Counted from the first letter of the stretch, positions 1-9,887 are shown. The stretch: 64,000 bases of DNA from Candidatus Sumerlaeota bacterium (GCA_026398575.1 JAPLSP010000009.1:1-64000); one strand, 5' to 3'. Numbers and translations: made by a program. The notes: generated by a model from the letters alone, not told the origin.

Positions 1-145
1 GTTGTGGCCGCCCGACGGAGCGGAGCGGCCTACCATGCGGCGCCAAACCATAAGATGGGACGCGCCCAGGCCGATTGCATCCACAAGGCGCGCGGCTGGA
101 TTACGCCGCTTGACGCGCGCGCGCGGGATCGTTCATCATAAGATT

Positions 146-2038
146 ATGAATGAGTTGTCGCCCCCTGGATTCAAAGAGCGTCTGGCCGAGATTCCTGGCC
201 TTGCGCATGCGCGGCGCCGCCTTTCGTGCGGGCTGCTGGGGCTGATCCTTTTTCTGATTTATCTGCGGCATGGCGTCATGACCCGCGGGTTTGTGGATGA
301 CGCTTATATTTTCCTGCGTTATGCGCGCAATTGCCTGAACGGCGATTGGCTGGCGTGGAATCCGGGCGCGGGGGCGACCGATGGGGTGACCTCGCCGCTC
401 TGGCTGGCGCTGTGCACAGTCGCTATGAAGACGGCCGATTGGCTGCATCGCGAACCGGAGGCGCTGCTCAAGGCGCTCCTGCTGGGGGCGACGGTGTTTT
501 GGGCGCTGTGTCTCTATCGCGCCGCGCGCGCCGCATGGCCGGGATGCTCGCGCCTGTGGCCGTGCTTGGCGCTGGGCATCATTGTGGTTTGCGACGATGG
601 CTTCGACGCGGCGGCGCGCACGGGAATGGAGACGCTGCTGGCGTCGGGGCTGGTGGCGCTGACGATCCTGTTGCTGTTGCGGATGGAGCGCCTTGCGCTG
701 CGGCGGGCGCCAGAGGGCAGATTGAGGCGCGCCGCCTATGCCTCGGCGCTGGCGGCGTTTGCATGCGTGTTGACGCACCCGGAGCTGGCGATCTTTTCGG
801 TTGGCGCCCCGGCGCTCATGTTCTGGAAGTATTGGAAGAGGAGACAGGAGATAGGAGAGGGGAGAGGGGAGAGGGGAGAGGGGAGACTAGAGACGGGAGA
901 GGGGAGACTAGAGACGGGAGACCAGAGGCTAGCGGCGTGTGCGGCGATGGCTCGGAGCGCGGGGCTGTCGTTGATCTTGATCGTTGCGCTCGGCGTTGGA
1001 TATGCGGCGGCGAAGTATATGATCTATGGCTCGCTGCTGCCGCTGCCCTCCTACATCAAGAGCGGATTCTGGAACGCGCCTTACAAGGACTACGACTACG
1101 AAAGCGTTTTGACGCTGCGCGGATTGCCGCTGGAGTTCCTGCGGCATTATGCCCTGCTGATCGCGGCGCTGGCGGCGATTCTGGTTTCGCGCGAGATGCG
1201 CCGGGCGACGCTCTGGCTATGGGCGCCGCTCGTGGCGCTGATTCTTTATTGGTTCACGACGCTGCAGATCATGGGATATGAGTGGCGCTATTATCAGCCG
1301 CTGATTCCAATGATGACGATCATGATCTTCGCCGCGGCGAGGCAGCTGCGAAGGCAGGAAGGGGCGGACGAGCAGGGGTCAGGAAATGAGTTCCGAGTTC
1401 CGAGTTCCGAGTTCCGAGTCACGAACTCCGAGTCCCGAGTCCCGAACCCCGAGTCACGAATCACGAACCCCGAGTCACCAGTCACTAATCCCGAGCCCCG
1501 AGTCCCGAAAATCATGCGGGGGGCCAAACTCAAGGAGCGGCGATACTTGCTGGCGGCGGTGGCGATGTTGTTGGTGGCGGGATACGGCTGGAATTTCTGG
1601 CGGATTTATTTGTGGAATCAGCGTCATCCGCTGGAGGGGACGCGCATTGTTTTTCGCGAAGAGTGGGCTGCAATCCGCATCATCCGCCGGCTGGAGAGTT
1701 TCCCGGGTATGAAAATCGCGGCGACCGAGATTGGCTATCTTGGCTTTCGCAATCCGCGCTCGACGATCTATGATTTGAGCGGGTTGAACGACCCGGAATT
1801 CTGCCATGGATTCAATGCGGACGCGCTGTTCAAGCGGCGGCCGGATGTGATTTGCCTGGTTCACTTCGCCTACAAGGGCATGGTTCGCGACATCACGAAT
1901 CACCCCGAGTTCCGCGCGCATTTCAAGCCGGTATTCATCCCGGACGGCACGCTGCCGGAACGGGTGGACATTACACATCGGATCTATTGCGATGAGCGTT
2001 CGGATTTTTATCAAGCGCTTAGGAGTGAAAAGCAATGA
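146..2038 (+). CDS. GT-C type membrane glycosyltransferase-like protein with two repeat insertions
   Basis: A 630-residue multi-pass inner-membrane protein. The first luminal loop carries an Asp-Asp pair (FVDDAYIFLRYARN) followed by a GVTSPLW motif, the arrangement seen in ArnT/GT39-like lipid-linked sugar transferases, so transfer of a sugar to an envelope acceptor is plausible; the substrate is unknown. The reading frame is open to base 2, but ATG at 146 is chosen because the upstream residues look non-coding and the first hydrophobic helix (GLLGLILFLIYL) starts about 30 residues after it. Two low-complexity insertions interrupt the fold: EGRGERGEGRLETGEG-type at about 841-930 and an EFRVPSS-type heptad array at about 1386-1509. 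Each follows a basic stretch (WKRRQE, RQLRRQE), as expected for cytoplasmic loops. The family call is moderate; the membrane nature is clear. Confidence 0.6.
   Translation: MNELSPPGFKERLAEIPGLAHARRRLSCGLLGLILFLIYLRHGVMTRGFVDDAYIFLRYARNCLNGDWLAWNPGAGATDGVTSPLWLALCTVAMKTADWLHREPEALLKALLLGATVFWALCLYRAARAAWPGCSRLWPCLALGIIVVCDDGFDAAARTGMETLLASGLVALTILLLLRMERLALRRAPEGRLRRAAYASALAAFACVLTHPELAIFSVGAPALMFWKYWKRRQEIGEGRGERGEGRLETGEGRLETGDQRLAACAAMARSAGLSLILIVALGVGYAAAKYMIYGSLLPLPSYIKSGFWNAPYKDYDYESVLTLRGLPLEFLRHYALLIAALAAILVSREMRRATLWLWAPLVALILYWFTTLQIMGYEWRYYQPLIPMMTIMIFAAARQLRRQEGADEQGSGNEFRVPSSEFRVTNSESRVPNPESRITNPESPVTNPEPRVPKIMRGAKLKERRYLLAAVAMLLVAGYGWNFWRIYLWNQRHPLEGTRIVFREEWAAIRIIRRLESFPGMKIAATEIGYLGFRNPRSTIYDLSGLNDPEFCHGFNADALFKRRPDVICLVHFAYKGMVRDITNHPEFRAHFKPVFIPDGTLPERVDITHRIYCDERSDFYQALRSEKQ
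841..930 (+). repeat. In-frame GGGAGA-rich tandem array
   Basis: Degenerate tandem copies of GAGAGGGGA and GAGACTAGAGACGGGA units inside the GT-C membrane protein. They encode an acidic/basic ERGEGRLETG linker between two membrane helices. The unit is related to the GAGAGGGGAGACGCG arrays in ccsA. Confidence 0.85.
1386..1509 (+). repeat. In-frame GAGTTCC heptamer array
   Basis: About seventeen tandem heptamers; the first few are perfect GAGTTCC and later ones drift to GAGTCAC, GAGTCCC and GAACCCC. They are translated as SEFRVPS-like heptapeptides in a loop of the GT-C protein. This is the reverse complement of the GGAACTC family found at 14450-14505, 31131-31202 and 52629-52708. Confidence 0.95.
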
Positions 2039-2140
2039 AGTCAGGAAATTTATTTAGTCAGGAATATTATTGGGTCAGAATAATTATTGAGTCAGGATAA
2101 TTTTCCTGACCCTAAATTTTCCTGACCTAAAATATTTCGA
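2039..2140. repeat. Intergenic GTCAGGAATATT repeat with inverted copies
   Basis: The 141-base gap before the glycosidase-like gene is filled by degenerate copies of GTCAGGAATATT in direct orientation followed by ATTTTCCTGAC in reverse, so the transcript can fold back on itself. Related arrays lie at 20100-20186 and 53789-53852. No gene is seen here. Confidence 0.8.
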
Positions 2141-2179
2141 TCCTAAGATAATCATATAACTTCACACAAGGAAACGCTA

Positions 2180-5100
2180 ATGAGCATTCTCTCTTGTATC
2201 AGATCATTTTTAGCGGCTGCAATCATGATCAATTATCTGGTCCCGCTTGCTGGCGCGTGGTCGGGGCATGAAGTCAAATCCGGCGGCGTGAATGTCTTGA
2301 TTGAAGAAATACCAATCATAACGGCATTCGATCAAGCCACGCCGGTTTCGGTAGTAATTGAAAATTCCGGACAAAGCTCGATTGCCGGAACGGCGCAATT
2401 GCGCGAGTTGGTGGACGAGACGCGCGCCGTCGGGGAGACGAGAAAGGAATTCAAACTCGAATCGGGGAAAAAGATAAAAATCGAATACTCGATCTCGATG
2501 GGCAAAGGCGCTTGTTCGGCGCTTTATCCGGCGCATGTCTATGTAGATTTCAAGCGCGATGGCGTTGCAGGCGAGACGATCCACGCCGTGCGCATTTTCG
2601 AAACTCAATTCCCCAAAGAAGTGGCTTCTGCTTCTGCGTCCGCGGCAGCTGCATCCGCGGCGGCGCCGTTCGATGCCAGCATCGTGCCGCGCCAGGGCGC
2701 GCTGCCGCTTTGGTCGCTGACGACGTTTCGGATGGCCTGGCAATATTTCGACAAGCCGCTGCAATACAAGCCCGCGGGCTGGACCGGCAGCGACCGCGTC
2801 TCCAAAGCCGATTTGGGATTCGTAACCATCGCGCGCGGCGAGAGCAAGCCCGCCATCGTCATGCATCCGCCTTATGGGGGTGGCGTGGGGACGGTCTTCT
2901 GCGAGTATCTGATCAAACTTCCCGCTACTACGCCCTTGCGCCTGAGCTTCTTCAACGCCATCCGCGATACAGGCCCCGCTGAACCTCCGAGCGACGGCGT
3001 CCTGTTCCGCGTCTGGGCTGCGCGGCCAGGCTCGCAGGCGCCAGGCAAGATGCTTTTCGAAAATTTCACCAAGGCCAAGACATGGGCTCCGGGCGAGGCC
3101 AACCTAGACGAATTTGCAGGGCAGGCGATTCTGTTGCGGCTCGAAAGCCATCCCGGCCCTCAAAAAAACACCACGTGCGATTCCTCGTTCTGGGGCGAGC
3201 CAATACTTTCGGCGGGCGCCAAGCCTGCCTCCCTTTCCGCCGACGCGCAGGCCGCGATCGCGAAAGAGAATGAAGCCCTGGGCCGCGCCATTCTTGAAGG
3301 CAAGGCGCAAGCGGACAATCAATATTCGTTCCTGCTCGGCAAGGATTCGGATCGCTGCGCCGCCATCGTCAAGCCAACAGCCAGCGGCATTGTGGACGGC
3401 GTTTTCACGCTCGTGGGAGCGAAGTCATCCGTCACCTTCCAGGGGCTGCGCGTGGACGTGTTGAATCAGCCCGCCGTGCGCTGGCCCTCTCCTTATGGAT
3501 TTACCGGCTACAAAGTGACGCGCCAAAACGGGCGCGCGCTGCACGTTCATCAGATGGAAAAAGACGGCAAGCCGATGGAACTGACGCTGGCGCTTTGGGC
3601 CGAGGGCGATGGATTGCGCATCGCCTTGTCGTGTGCCGAGCGCATTACCGATTTCTCGCTAGGGTCCGCCGACCGCAAAGCTCCGGCGGTTTATTTCGGA
3701 CACGGCTACCGCATCCAGAATCCGGAAGCGTTTTCAGTTGGCTTCGGCGGCCACGCCCTTGCGACCAGCCACGTCGGCGCGGACTACGAGGGCGGCATGT
3801 CGGTCCTGCAGGCGGTGGACAATCCTCCCGACCGCTTCCAGGTGAATCCGGCCGCGCGGCAATATGCGCTTCACTCGCATCTGGACGGCACGCTGACGCT
3901 GGTCGCGGGCGAGAAGGGCGCTTTCGATTGCGCGTTCCGTTATCGTCCGCTCTACGACAAGAAGCCAGCCGACGGCGTCGCGCGGCTGGCGGGGCGCTAT
4001 TGCTTCGATATCTGGGGCGGGCGCTACAAGGACATCGCCACGCGCATGCGCCTTGCGATTCAATATGGGCTGACCGATTCCTTCCTTACGATTCATAACT
4101 GGCAGCGCTGGGGCTACGACTACCGTCTGCCCGACATCTGGCCGCCGCAACCGGGATTGGGAACCCTCGAAGACATGCGCGAAATCGGCGCCCTGTGCAA
4201 CGCGCGCGACATCCCCTGGGGCTTGCACGACAACTACATTGACTTCTATCCCGACGCCGCCAGCTATTCCTACGATCATATCGCCTTCACGCCCAAAGGC
4301 GACCCAATCAAGGCGTGGCTCAACGAAGGGCGCAAGGCGCAGTCCTATCGCTGGCGTCCGGACCGCTTCATGCCGTTTCTGAAGCGCAACCTGCAGCTCA
4401 TCAAAGAAGGCGTTGCGCCGACGCATTATTTCATAGACGTCTTCACTTCGATCAACCTCTTCGATTTTTACGACCGCCAGGGCAAGTTCCATCCCTCGAC
4501 GGAAACGCGCGCGCGCTGGGGCGAATCCTTTGCCTGGATTCGCGACTATCTCGGCGGCCACGCGCCCATGACCTCGGAAGCCGGCGACGACCAGCTGACC
4601 GGTTGGCTCGACGGCGCGGACTGCCAGCACATCACCATCTCGAAAGACGGCGGCGAGTTCCTGATGCGCGTTCCCTGCGAGGACTGGGAGCGCGTTCCCT
4701 GGTTCGACGCCGTCAACCACTCGCGCTTCATCCTGTTTGGCGCGGGCTATTCCAACCGCTATGAAGGCGGGCGCGGGCGCAGCGAACACGGCATCAATTC
4801 GGACGACTATATCTCGGATGAAATCCTCACCGGGCACGCGCTGATGACGGACGCCGGCTCCTGGGGACGGCAAGCGGTCCGCAAGTATTGGCTGGCGCAG
4901 GACGTCGCGCGCGCGCTGGCGATGAAGGAAATCACAAACGTCGAGATGTCGGGCGGCGACATGCACCGGCAGATCGTCACCTGGAGCAACGGCGTGAAGG
5001 CTTATGTGAACCGGGGCGCCGGGGATTGGCAAATCGAAGGCGCCACGCTGCCGAATTATGGATACCGCCTGACGGGACCAGAGGGCTTGATGTCCGCGAT

Positions 5101-5941
5101 CGAAAAGCGCGACGGCGTCTTTTGCGAAAGCGCCGGGGGCCCAAGCGGCTGGTACTGCAATGCGCGGGCGTTCGAGGGCGGGCTTCCCCATCGCATCCAG
5201 ATGAAAATCGAAAACTTCCGTTACCTGGGCGACCGGCGGTTCCAGTGGGACGTCGTGTGGCAGGCCGAGGAGCCGGCGCCGCGCCCGATGACCATTTTTG
5301 TGCATTTCTTCGATCCTACTCAAACCGGGCGGCGCCGGGACAAGATTGTTTTCCAGGACGATCACAAGCCCGCTCCGCCGAGTAATGAATGGAAGGGAGC
5401 GGTGCGCTACACGCGGACGGTCACGATTCCCGAAGACGCCGATGGGAGCTATCCGGTCGGCTTTGGTTTGTTTGATGACAGAAGCCGGCTGGCGATGACG
5501 GGCCAGGCGGTTCCGCGCGTGGGCCAGGATACGCTATGGGCCGGGACGATCCGCGCGCAACGCGCGGGAGGCGCAGTCTCGAAGATTGAATTCACGCCGC
5601 CGACCGAAGCGCCGCCGATGCCGCCCCTGCGCATCAATGCCGAGCGCAAGCCCGTGGATTTCGGCTTTGCGGTCACCAACGGGGCGATGCGCATCCAGAA
5701 AACCCAGAATGGCCTGCGCGTCATTCCGTTACCGGAGAGCAAGCCCTTCGAGATGACGCTGCGTATCGGGGCTTTTCAGGGCAAGGCTGCTGCGGCAGCG
5801 GCGCCTGCGACGGTCGCCCGCGTCGTGGCCGTCGCGCAGGATGGAAGCGCATCGGGGGAAACAGCCTTCACCCAGAAAGATCAAGCCGTCACGTTGCGCC
5901 ACGACGGCGTATCATTCGCGTACGATCTCAGTTATCGTTGA
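2180..5941 (+). CDS. Large secreted glycoside-hydrolase-like protein (DUF5696-like)
   Basis: A 1253-residue exported protein. The N-terminus is a Sec signal peptide (hydrophobic FLAAAIMINYLVPLAGAW) read from ATG 2180 behind AAGGAAA. An Ala-rich linker near residue 150 precedes a beta-rich jelly-roll-like region. The central part (about residues 600-900) looks like a TIM barrel related to DUF5696/alpha-galactosidase-like hydrolases: TIHNWQRWGYDYRLPDIWPP, a GLHDNYIDFYPD strand end, HYFIDVFTS and MTSEAGDDQLTG supply candidate acidic catalytic residues. A further beta-sandwich region follows. Likely acts on polysaccharide outside the cytoplasm; substrate unknown. The 3' end overlaps the convergent histidine kinase gene by 14 bases. 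Confidence 0.6.
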   Translation: MSILSCIRSFLAAAIMINYLVPLAGAWSGHEVKSGGVNVLIEEIPIITAFDQATPVSVVIENSGQSSIAGTAQLRELVDETRAVGETRKEFKLESGKKIKIEYSISMGKGACSALYPAHVYVDFKRDGVAGETIHAVRIFETQFPKEVASASASAAAASAAAPFDASIVPRQGALPLWSLTTFRMAWQYFDKPLQYKPAGWTGSDRVSKADLGFVTIARGESKPAIVMHPPYGGGVGTVFCEYLIKLPATTPLRLSFFNAIRDTGPAEPPSDGVLFRVWAARPGSQAPGKMLFENFTKAKTWAPGEANLDEFAGQAILLRLESHPGPQKNTTCDSSFWGEPILSAGAKPASLSADAQAAIAKENEALGRAILEGKAQADNQYSFLLGKDSDRCAAIVKPTASGIVDGVFTLVGAKSSVTFQGLRVDVLNQPAVRWPSPYGFTGYKVTRQNGRALHVHQMEKDGKPMELTLALWAEGDGLRIALSCAERITDFSLGSADRKAPAVYFGHGYRIQNPEAFSVGFGGHALATSHVGADYEGGMSVLQAVDNPPDRFQVNPAARQYALHSHLDGTLTLVAGEKGAFDCAFRYRPLYDKKPADGVARLAGRYCFDIWGGRYKDIATRMRLAIQYGLTDSFLTIHNWQRWGYDYRLPDIWPPQPGLGTLEDMREIGALCNARDIPWGLHDNYIDFYPDAASYSYDHIAFTPKGDPIKAWLNEGRKAQSYRWRPDRFMPFLKRNLQLIKEGVAPTHYFIDVFTSINLFDFYDRQGKFHPSTETRARWGESFAWIRDYLGGHAPMTSEAGDDQLTGWLDGADCQHITISKDGGEFLMRVPCEDWERVPWFDAVNHSRFILFGAGYSNRYEGGRGRSEHGINSDDYISDEILTGHALMTDAGSWGRQAVRKYWLAQDVARALAMKEITNVEMSGGDMHRQIVTWSNGVKAYVNRGAGDWQIEGATLPNYGYRLTGPEGLMSAIEKRDGVFCESAGGPSGWYCNARAFEGGLPHRIQMKIENFRYLGDRRFQWDVVWQAEEPAPRPMTIFVHFFDPTQTGRRRDKIVFQDDHKPAPPSNEWKGAVRYTRTVTIPEDADGSYPVGFGLFDDRSRLAMTGQAVPRVGQDTLWAGTIRAQRAGGAVSKIEFTPPTEAPPMPPLRINAERKPVDFGFAVTNGAMRIQKTQNGLRVIPLPESKPFEMTLRIGAFQGKAAAAAAPATVARVVAVAQDGSASGETAFTQKDQAVTLRHDGVSFAYDLSYR

Positions 5942-8237
5942 GAGCGAAATCCAGCTCCTGCGCCAGCGCCTCCATGGTAAACGGCTTTTTGAGAAAGGCG
6001 CAGGCGCCTTTTTGAAGCAGGACTTGCGCCGCGGGATTCACGTCATAGCCGCTGCTCAGGAGAATTTTCATGTTGGGGCGCGCTTCCATCAGCAATGGGA
6101 AGGCGTCATATCCGTCCATCAAGGGCATGGCCAGATCCAGCAATGCGGCATGGATGGGCCCCGGGTGCGTCCGCGCGATTTCGACCGCTTGCAGACCGTT
6201 GCGGGCCAGCAATGTTTGATAGCCCAGTTTGCGAAGGATCTGCTGTGTGATGTTCGCGACCGGCTCTTCGTCTTCGATAAGCAACACCATTTGCGCGCCC
6301 GGCTCCTTCGCCTCATGCTGCGCGGCGCGCAGATGCGCGATTTCCTCCTTGGCGGGCACATAGACGGTGAAGGTGGAGCCCTGGCCGGGATTGGCGCGCA
6401 CGTCAATATAGCCGGCATGGTTCTTGACGATTCCATAAACCGCCGCCAATCCCAGTCCGCGTCCCATGAATCGGGTGGAGAAGAACGGCTCGAAAATCCG
6501 GCTCAAGGTTTGCTCGTCCATGCCGTGTCCGGTATCCGACACCGACAGGACGACGTAGTGACCCGGCGGAATGTCCGAATGGCTGCCGTGCGCCGCCTGC
6601 GAGGGCGATTCGTTGCGCGTGGCGATGACAATTTCGCCCTTGTCTTCGACCGCTTCGATCGCGTTGAGGCACAAGTTCGAGATCACTTGCGAGATTTGCT
6701 TTGCATCGCCCCGGATGGGCCATAAATCCGGCGCCAGGCGCGCGTCGAATCTGACCTGAATCGGCAGCGAAAGAACCGCCTGATCCATGAATTCGCGAAC
6801 CGAGGCATTCAAGTTCACGTCCGAAATCCAGTACTTCCCGCCGCGCGCATAGGCCAGCAGCGTATGCGCCAATTCGCCGGCCTGCCGCGTGCTGTCAATG
6901 ATGGCCTCGAGCATTTCATGCGCCCTGGACGGTTCCGGCGGGGATTCGAGAAGCATCTGCGCGTTGCCCAGCGCCGCGGTCATGAGATTGTTGAACCGGT
7001 GCGCGATGCCGCCGGCCAGGGTCGCCGTCGCTTCGATGCGCGAAGATTGCAGCCGCAAATCCATCGCGCGTTTGCGCTCCGTGACGTCCGCGAAAATCAT
7101 GGCCAGCTGGGCCGGTTCCGGGCAGTAGGCGATCCCTTCGCAGTGCCGCTGCGTCGCCGCGATGAAAAATTCATAAGGCGCCGGCGCGCCGGCGCCGGCG
7201 ATGGCGATGAGCGTATTCATCAACTCCGGGTTGAGGGGCGAGAGAAACTCCCGCAAGGTCTTGCCGATGACGTCAGAAGCGCTCAATCCCATCAGGCGCT
7301 CGAAGGCTGGATTGATCTGAAGCGCCTGGAAGTCATAGGGGCGGCCTTCGGCGTCCGGTACGACCACAAAGACGGCGAACGCGTCGAGCATTTTTTCAAA
7401 CAGGTTGCGAAAGCGGGCTTCGCTCTTGCGCAGCTCGACCGACCGGGCTTCGAGCAGCTCTTCGACGTGTAGCAGCGCGCGCGCGCGGCAGCATCGCTCG
7501 CACAGCGCGATCAAATATTCGGAGTCAAACGGCTTGTGCAGATAAGCGTCCGCGCCCATGATCATGAAGCGCGTGGCCAGCTCGGGCGACAGATCGCCTG
7601 TGATCATCATCAGAACCGTCGAGGGTTGGGCGCTTTTGAATTCCTTCAGGAGAACGTCGCCGTTGACGTCGGGCAGATGAAAGTCCAGCGTCACGACATC
7701 CGGCGTCTGCTCATGGAACATCCGGCGTCCCTCGGCGCCTGTCAGAGCCGTCCGGATGGCGTAACCGCTGTCTGAAAAAACGTGGGATAAAATTTTGGCG
7801 GTGATCGGGTCGTCTTCGATGATCAGGACATTGCTCTCGCGGGCCGGTTCCCGGCCGGCGATCAGCGCGCGCGCATGTTCGGCCAGTTTTACCGAATCAA
7901 TGGGCGCCGGCAGGAACGCATTGGCGCCCATTTCGCTGGTGATTTCGCGGGCGTGCTCGCCCGAGTACGTGGCTGAAACGACCAGGATCGGCGTTTGATT
8001 CGCAGAGGCATAAAACGATGAGCGCAGCAGGCGGCAAAAACGCCAGCCGTCTATCTCGGGCATATACAAGTCCGTAACGATCAGACTGGGAGCGCCCTGC
8101 GTGGAAATGGCTCTCAGAGCGTCGCCGGCTTTGGAATATTCGGCGACGTCGTAGCCTTCTTTTTTCAATACGGCCGCGATGATGCTGCGTTGCACGTCAT
8201 CGTCATTGACTACCATGACTTTCGCTGCTGCAGCCAT
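5928..8237 (-). CDS. Hybrid sensor histidine kinase (REC-REC-PAS-HisKA-HATPase-REC)
   Basis: A cytoplasmic 769-residue phosphorelay protein without membrane helices. In order: receiver 1 (Asp56 in IVTDLYMP), receiver 2 (Asp185 in VTLDFHLP), a PAS-type sensor domain (about 270-390), the HisKA domain with phospho-acceptor His413 in GGIAHRFNNLM, a HATPase domain (Asn525, DTGHGM G1 box, GRGLGLAAV G2 box), and receiver 3 (Asp701 in LLDLAMP). ATG 8237 is preferred to the upstream 8270 start because AAGGAG lies 8 bases before it. Receiver 1 reads FLPAPID where a lysine normally precedes the proline, so it may not signal normally. No dedicated output regulator is adjacent. Confidence 0.93.
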   Translation of the reverse strand: MAAAAKVMVVNDDDVQRSIIAAVLKKEGYDVAEYSKAGDALRAISTQGAPSLIVTDLYMPEIDGWRFCRLLRSSFYASANQTPILVVSATYSGEHAREITSEMGANAFLPAPIDSVKLAEHARALIAGREPARESNVLIIEDDPITAKILSHVFSDSGYAIRTALTGAEGRRMFHEQTPDVVTLDFHLPDVNGDVLLKEFKSAQPSTVLMMITGDLSPELATRFMIMGADAYLHKPFDSEYLIALCERCCRARALLHVEELLEARSVELRKSEARFRNLFEKMLDAFAVFVVVPDAEGRPYDFQALQINPAFERLMGLSASDVIGKTLREFLSPLNPELMNTLIAIAGAGAPAPYEFFIAATQRHCEGIAYCPEPAQLAMIFADVTERKRAMDLRLQSSRIEATATLAGGIAHRFNNLMTAALGNAQMLLESPPEPSRAHEMLEAIIDSTRQAGELAHTLLAYARGGKYWISDVNLNASVREFMDQAVLSLPIQVRFDARLAPDLWPIRGDAKQISQVISNLCLNAIEAVEDKGEIVIATRNESPSQAAHGSHSDIPPGHYVVLSVSDTGHGMDEQTLSRIFEPFFSTRFMGRGLGLAAVYGIVKNHAGYIDVRANPGQGSTFTVYVPAKEEIAHLRAAQHEAKEPGAQMVLLIEDEEPVANITQQILRKLGYQTLLARNGLQAVEIARTHPGPIHAALLDLAMPLMDGYDAFPLLMEARPNMKILLSSGYDVNPAAQVLLQKGACAFLKKPFTMEALAQELDFALNDN

Positions 8238-8418
8238 AGACGTCGCTCCTTGATAAAATCCAGAAAACATTGCGATTTGTATTTCGATGGCTTTTGCATT
8301 TCACTATATCGGCCTCGGAAACGTCAACGGGCAATTGCCGGCGGAAGTGACAATGGCAAAATTAAACGGCTTATGGAATTTTTCCATAGATTTGGCTTTG
8401 TTTAGGGTCTAATTTCCC

Positions 8419-8450
8419 CTCCATCTTTCGCGCGGTTGCGCGGGATGGAG
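8419..8450 (+). promoter_or_regulatory. Hairpin covering the sat Shine-Dalgarno
   Basis: CTCCATC (8419-8425) pairs with GATGGAG (8444-8450), with an inner CGCGC/GCGCG stem closed by GGTT. The 3' arm contains the GGAG that serves as ribosome-binding site for the ATG at 8462, so folding would block translation start. A regulatory role is inference. Confidence 0.4.
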
Positions 8451-8461
8451 AAACGGGCTTC

Positions 8462-9679
8462 ATGTCGCATCTCGTTGAGCCGCACGGCGGCGCCTTGAAA
8501 CCACTCATGCCGGACAGGCCGGCGCTCGAAGAGGCGCGCGCCCGGGCGCGGCGCCTGAAACAGGCGCCGTTGACCACGCGCGAACGCGATGACCTCATCA
8601 TGATGGGCATCGGCGCCTTTTCGCCGCTCGAGGGATTCTTCACGCGCGATGACTGGCGCGGCGTCTGCGACGAAATGAAGACGGGCGATGGGACCTTCTG
8701 GCCCATCCCCATCACGTTTTCGGCAAGCGCCGATTTCGCCGCAAGCCTCGCGCCGGGCGAGGAGATCGCCCTGGTGGATCCGGAGAGCGGCGAGGCGATG
8801 GGCGCGATGGCTGCGCGCGACCGATACGAGATTGACCGGCGCCATGAATGCCTGTCGGTTTTCAAAACCGACGATCCGGCGCATCCGGGCGTGGCCAAAG
8901 TCATGGCGCAGCGCGAGGTCAATCTGGGCGGGCCGGTCACGGTCTTCAGCGAAGGCGGCTATCCCGAAAAATTCAAGGGCCTGTATGCCACGCCGGCCGA
9001 GTGCCGCGCGCTGTTCGAGGAGCGCGGCTGGCGGCGGATTGCGGCCCTGCAGCTGCGCAATCCGATGCACCGCTCGCATGAATACCTGGCCAAGATCGCT
9101 CTCGAGGTTTCCGACGGCGTCTTTATTCATCAGCTGATCGGCGCGCTGAAGGCGGATGACATTCCCGCCGAAGTGCGCGTGCGCTGCGTGGACGCGCTGG
9201 TGCGCGGATATTTTCCCGCCGGGCGCGTGATCCAAAAAGGCTATCCGCTCGAAATGCGCTACGCCGGCCCGCGCGAAGCGCTGCTGCACGCTGTCTTCCG
9301 TCAGAACTACGGCGCCAGCCACCTCATAGTCGGGCGCGATCACGCCGGAGTCGGGAAATATTACGGGCCGTTTGACGCGCAGAAAATTTTCGACGAGATT
9401 CCGGAAGGCGCGCTGAAAATCAGTCCGCTCAAGATTGACTGGACGTTTTATTGCTACAAGTGCGGGGAGATGTCTTCGGCCAAAACCTGCCCGCATGAGG
9501 CGGAGTATCATCTGTTGCTCAGCGGGACGCGGCTGCGCCAGTTGCTGTGCGATGGAGGCGAGGTGCCGCGCAATTTCAGCCGTCCGGAAGTGTTGGATAT
9601 CCTGCGGGAATATTATCAGGGACTGGACTCGACGCGAAAGGATTCCTACAGCCAAATATTTTCCGGGACGGGGATATGA
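8462..9679 (+). CDS. sat: Sulfate adenylyltransferase (ATP sulfurylase)
   Basis: Forms adenosine 5'-phosphosulfate and pyrophosphate from ATP and sulfate (or the reverse in sulfur oxidation). The 405-residue length fits the single-domain Sat/Met3 family. Visible motifs are the active-site [13 protein letters not shown], the [12 protein letters not shown] loop and a Cys4-like metal site [15 protein letters not shown] typical of the bacterial/archaeal zinc-containing form. No APS reductase, CysC or Apr genes lie nearby, so assimilatory or dissimilatory use cannot be told. The start ATG is preceded by a GGAG that sits in a hairpin. Confidence 0.95.
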   Translation: MSHLVEPHGGALKPLMPDRPALEEARARARRLKQAPLTTRERDDLIMMGIGAFSPLEGFFTRDDWRGVCDEMKTGDGTFWPIPITFSASADFAASLAPGEEIALVDPESGEAMGAMAARDRYEIDRRHECLSVFKTDDPAHPGVAKVMAQREVNLGGPVTVFSEGGYPEKFKGLYATPAECRALFEERGWRRIAALQLRNPMHRSHEYLAKIALEVSDGVFIHQLIGALKADDIPAEVRVRCVDALVRGYFPAGRVIQKGYPLEMRYAGPREALLHAVFRQNYGASHLIVGRDHAGVGKYYGPFDAQKIFDEIPEGALKISPLKIDWTFYCYKCGEMSSAKTCPHEAEYHLLLSGTRLRQLLCDGGEVPRNFSRPEVLDILREYYQGLDSTRKDSYSQIFSGTGI

Positions 9680-9708
9680 AATATGAGTTTGATTTTTAGC
9701 AGGCTCTA

Positions 9709-9822
9709 AGACCTCAAGGCCTACAAGGACCTCAAGGACTGAGCTGAATATCTTGCCTAGTCTGCTGGACTTCCCATCTTTGCTGTCCTTGTTGTCCTTG
9801 CAGTCCTTGAGGTCCTTTGTCC
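9709..9822. repeat. Intergenic AAGGACCTC array with inverted arm
   Basis: A left arm of AAGACCTC/AAGGACCTC copies (9709-9740) and a right arm of the complementary GTCCTTG units (9781-9822) flank a 40-base spacer. The unit is about 9 nt. The two arms can pair into a long imperfect hairpin downstream of sat. The right arm happens to read LLSLLSLQSL in one frame, which artificially extends the next gene. Confidence 0.85.
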
Positions 9823-9887
9823 GATCGCAAAAAAATAAGATCTTTCAGCGTCCGATCCTCATTCTAAAAAAGGAGAAAGAAAATCAC

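Noticed and set aside
3734..5365. Long open frame (543 codons) on the minus strand opposite the secreted glycosidase-like gene
   Set aside because: Antisense shadow of a GC-rich gene: Arg/Ala/Val-rich, no domain and no ribosome site.
5928..5941. Overlap of convergent genes as a regulatory feature
   Set aside because: A 14-base tail-to-tail overlap is common in compact genomes and needs no special explanation.
9753..9887. N-terminal extension of the 100-residue protein encoded by the repeat arm
   Set aside because: A clear ribosome site precedes ATG 9888; the extension is a reading of the AAGGAC repeat.
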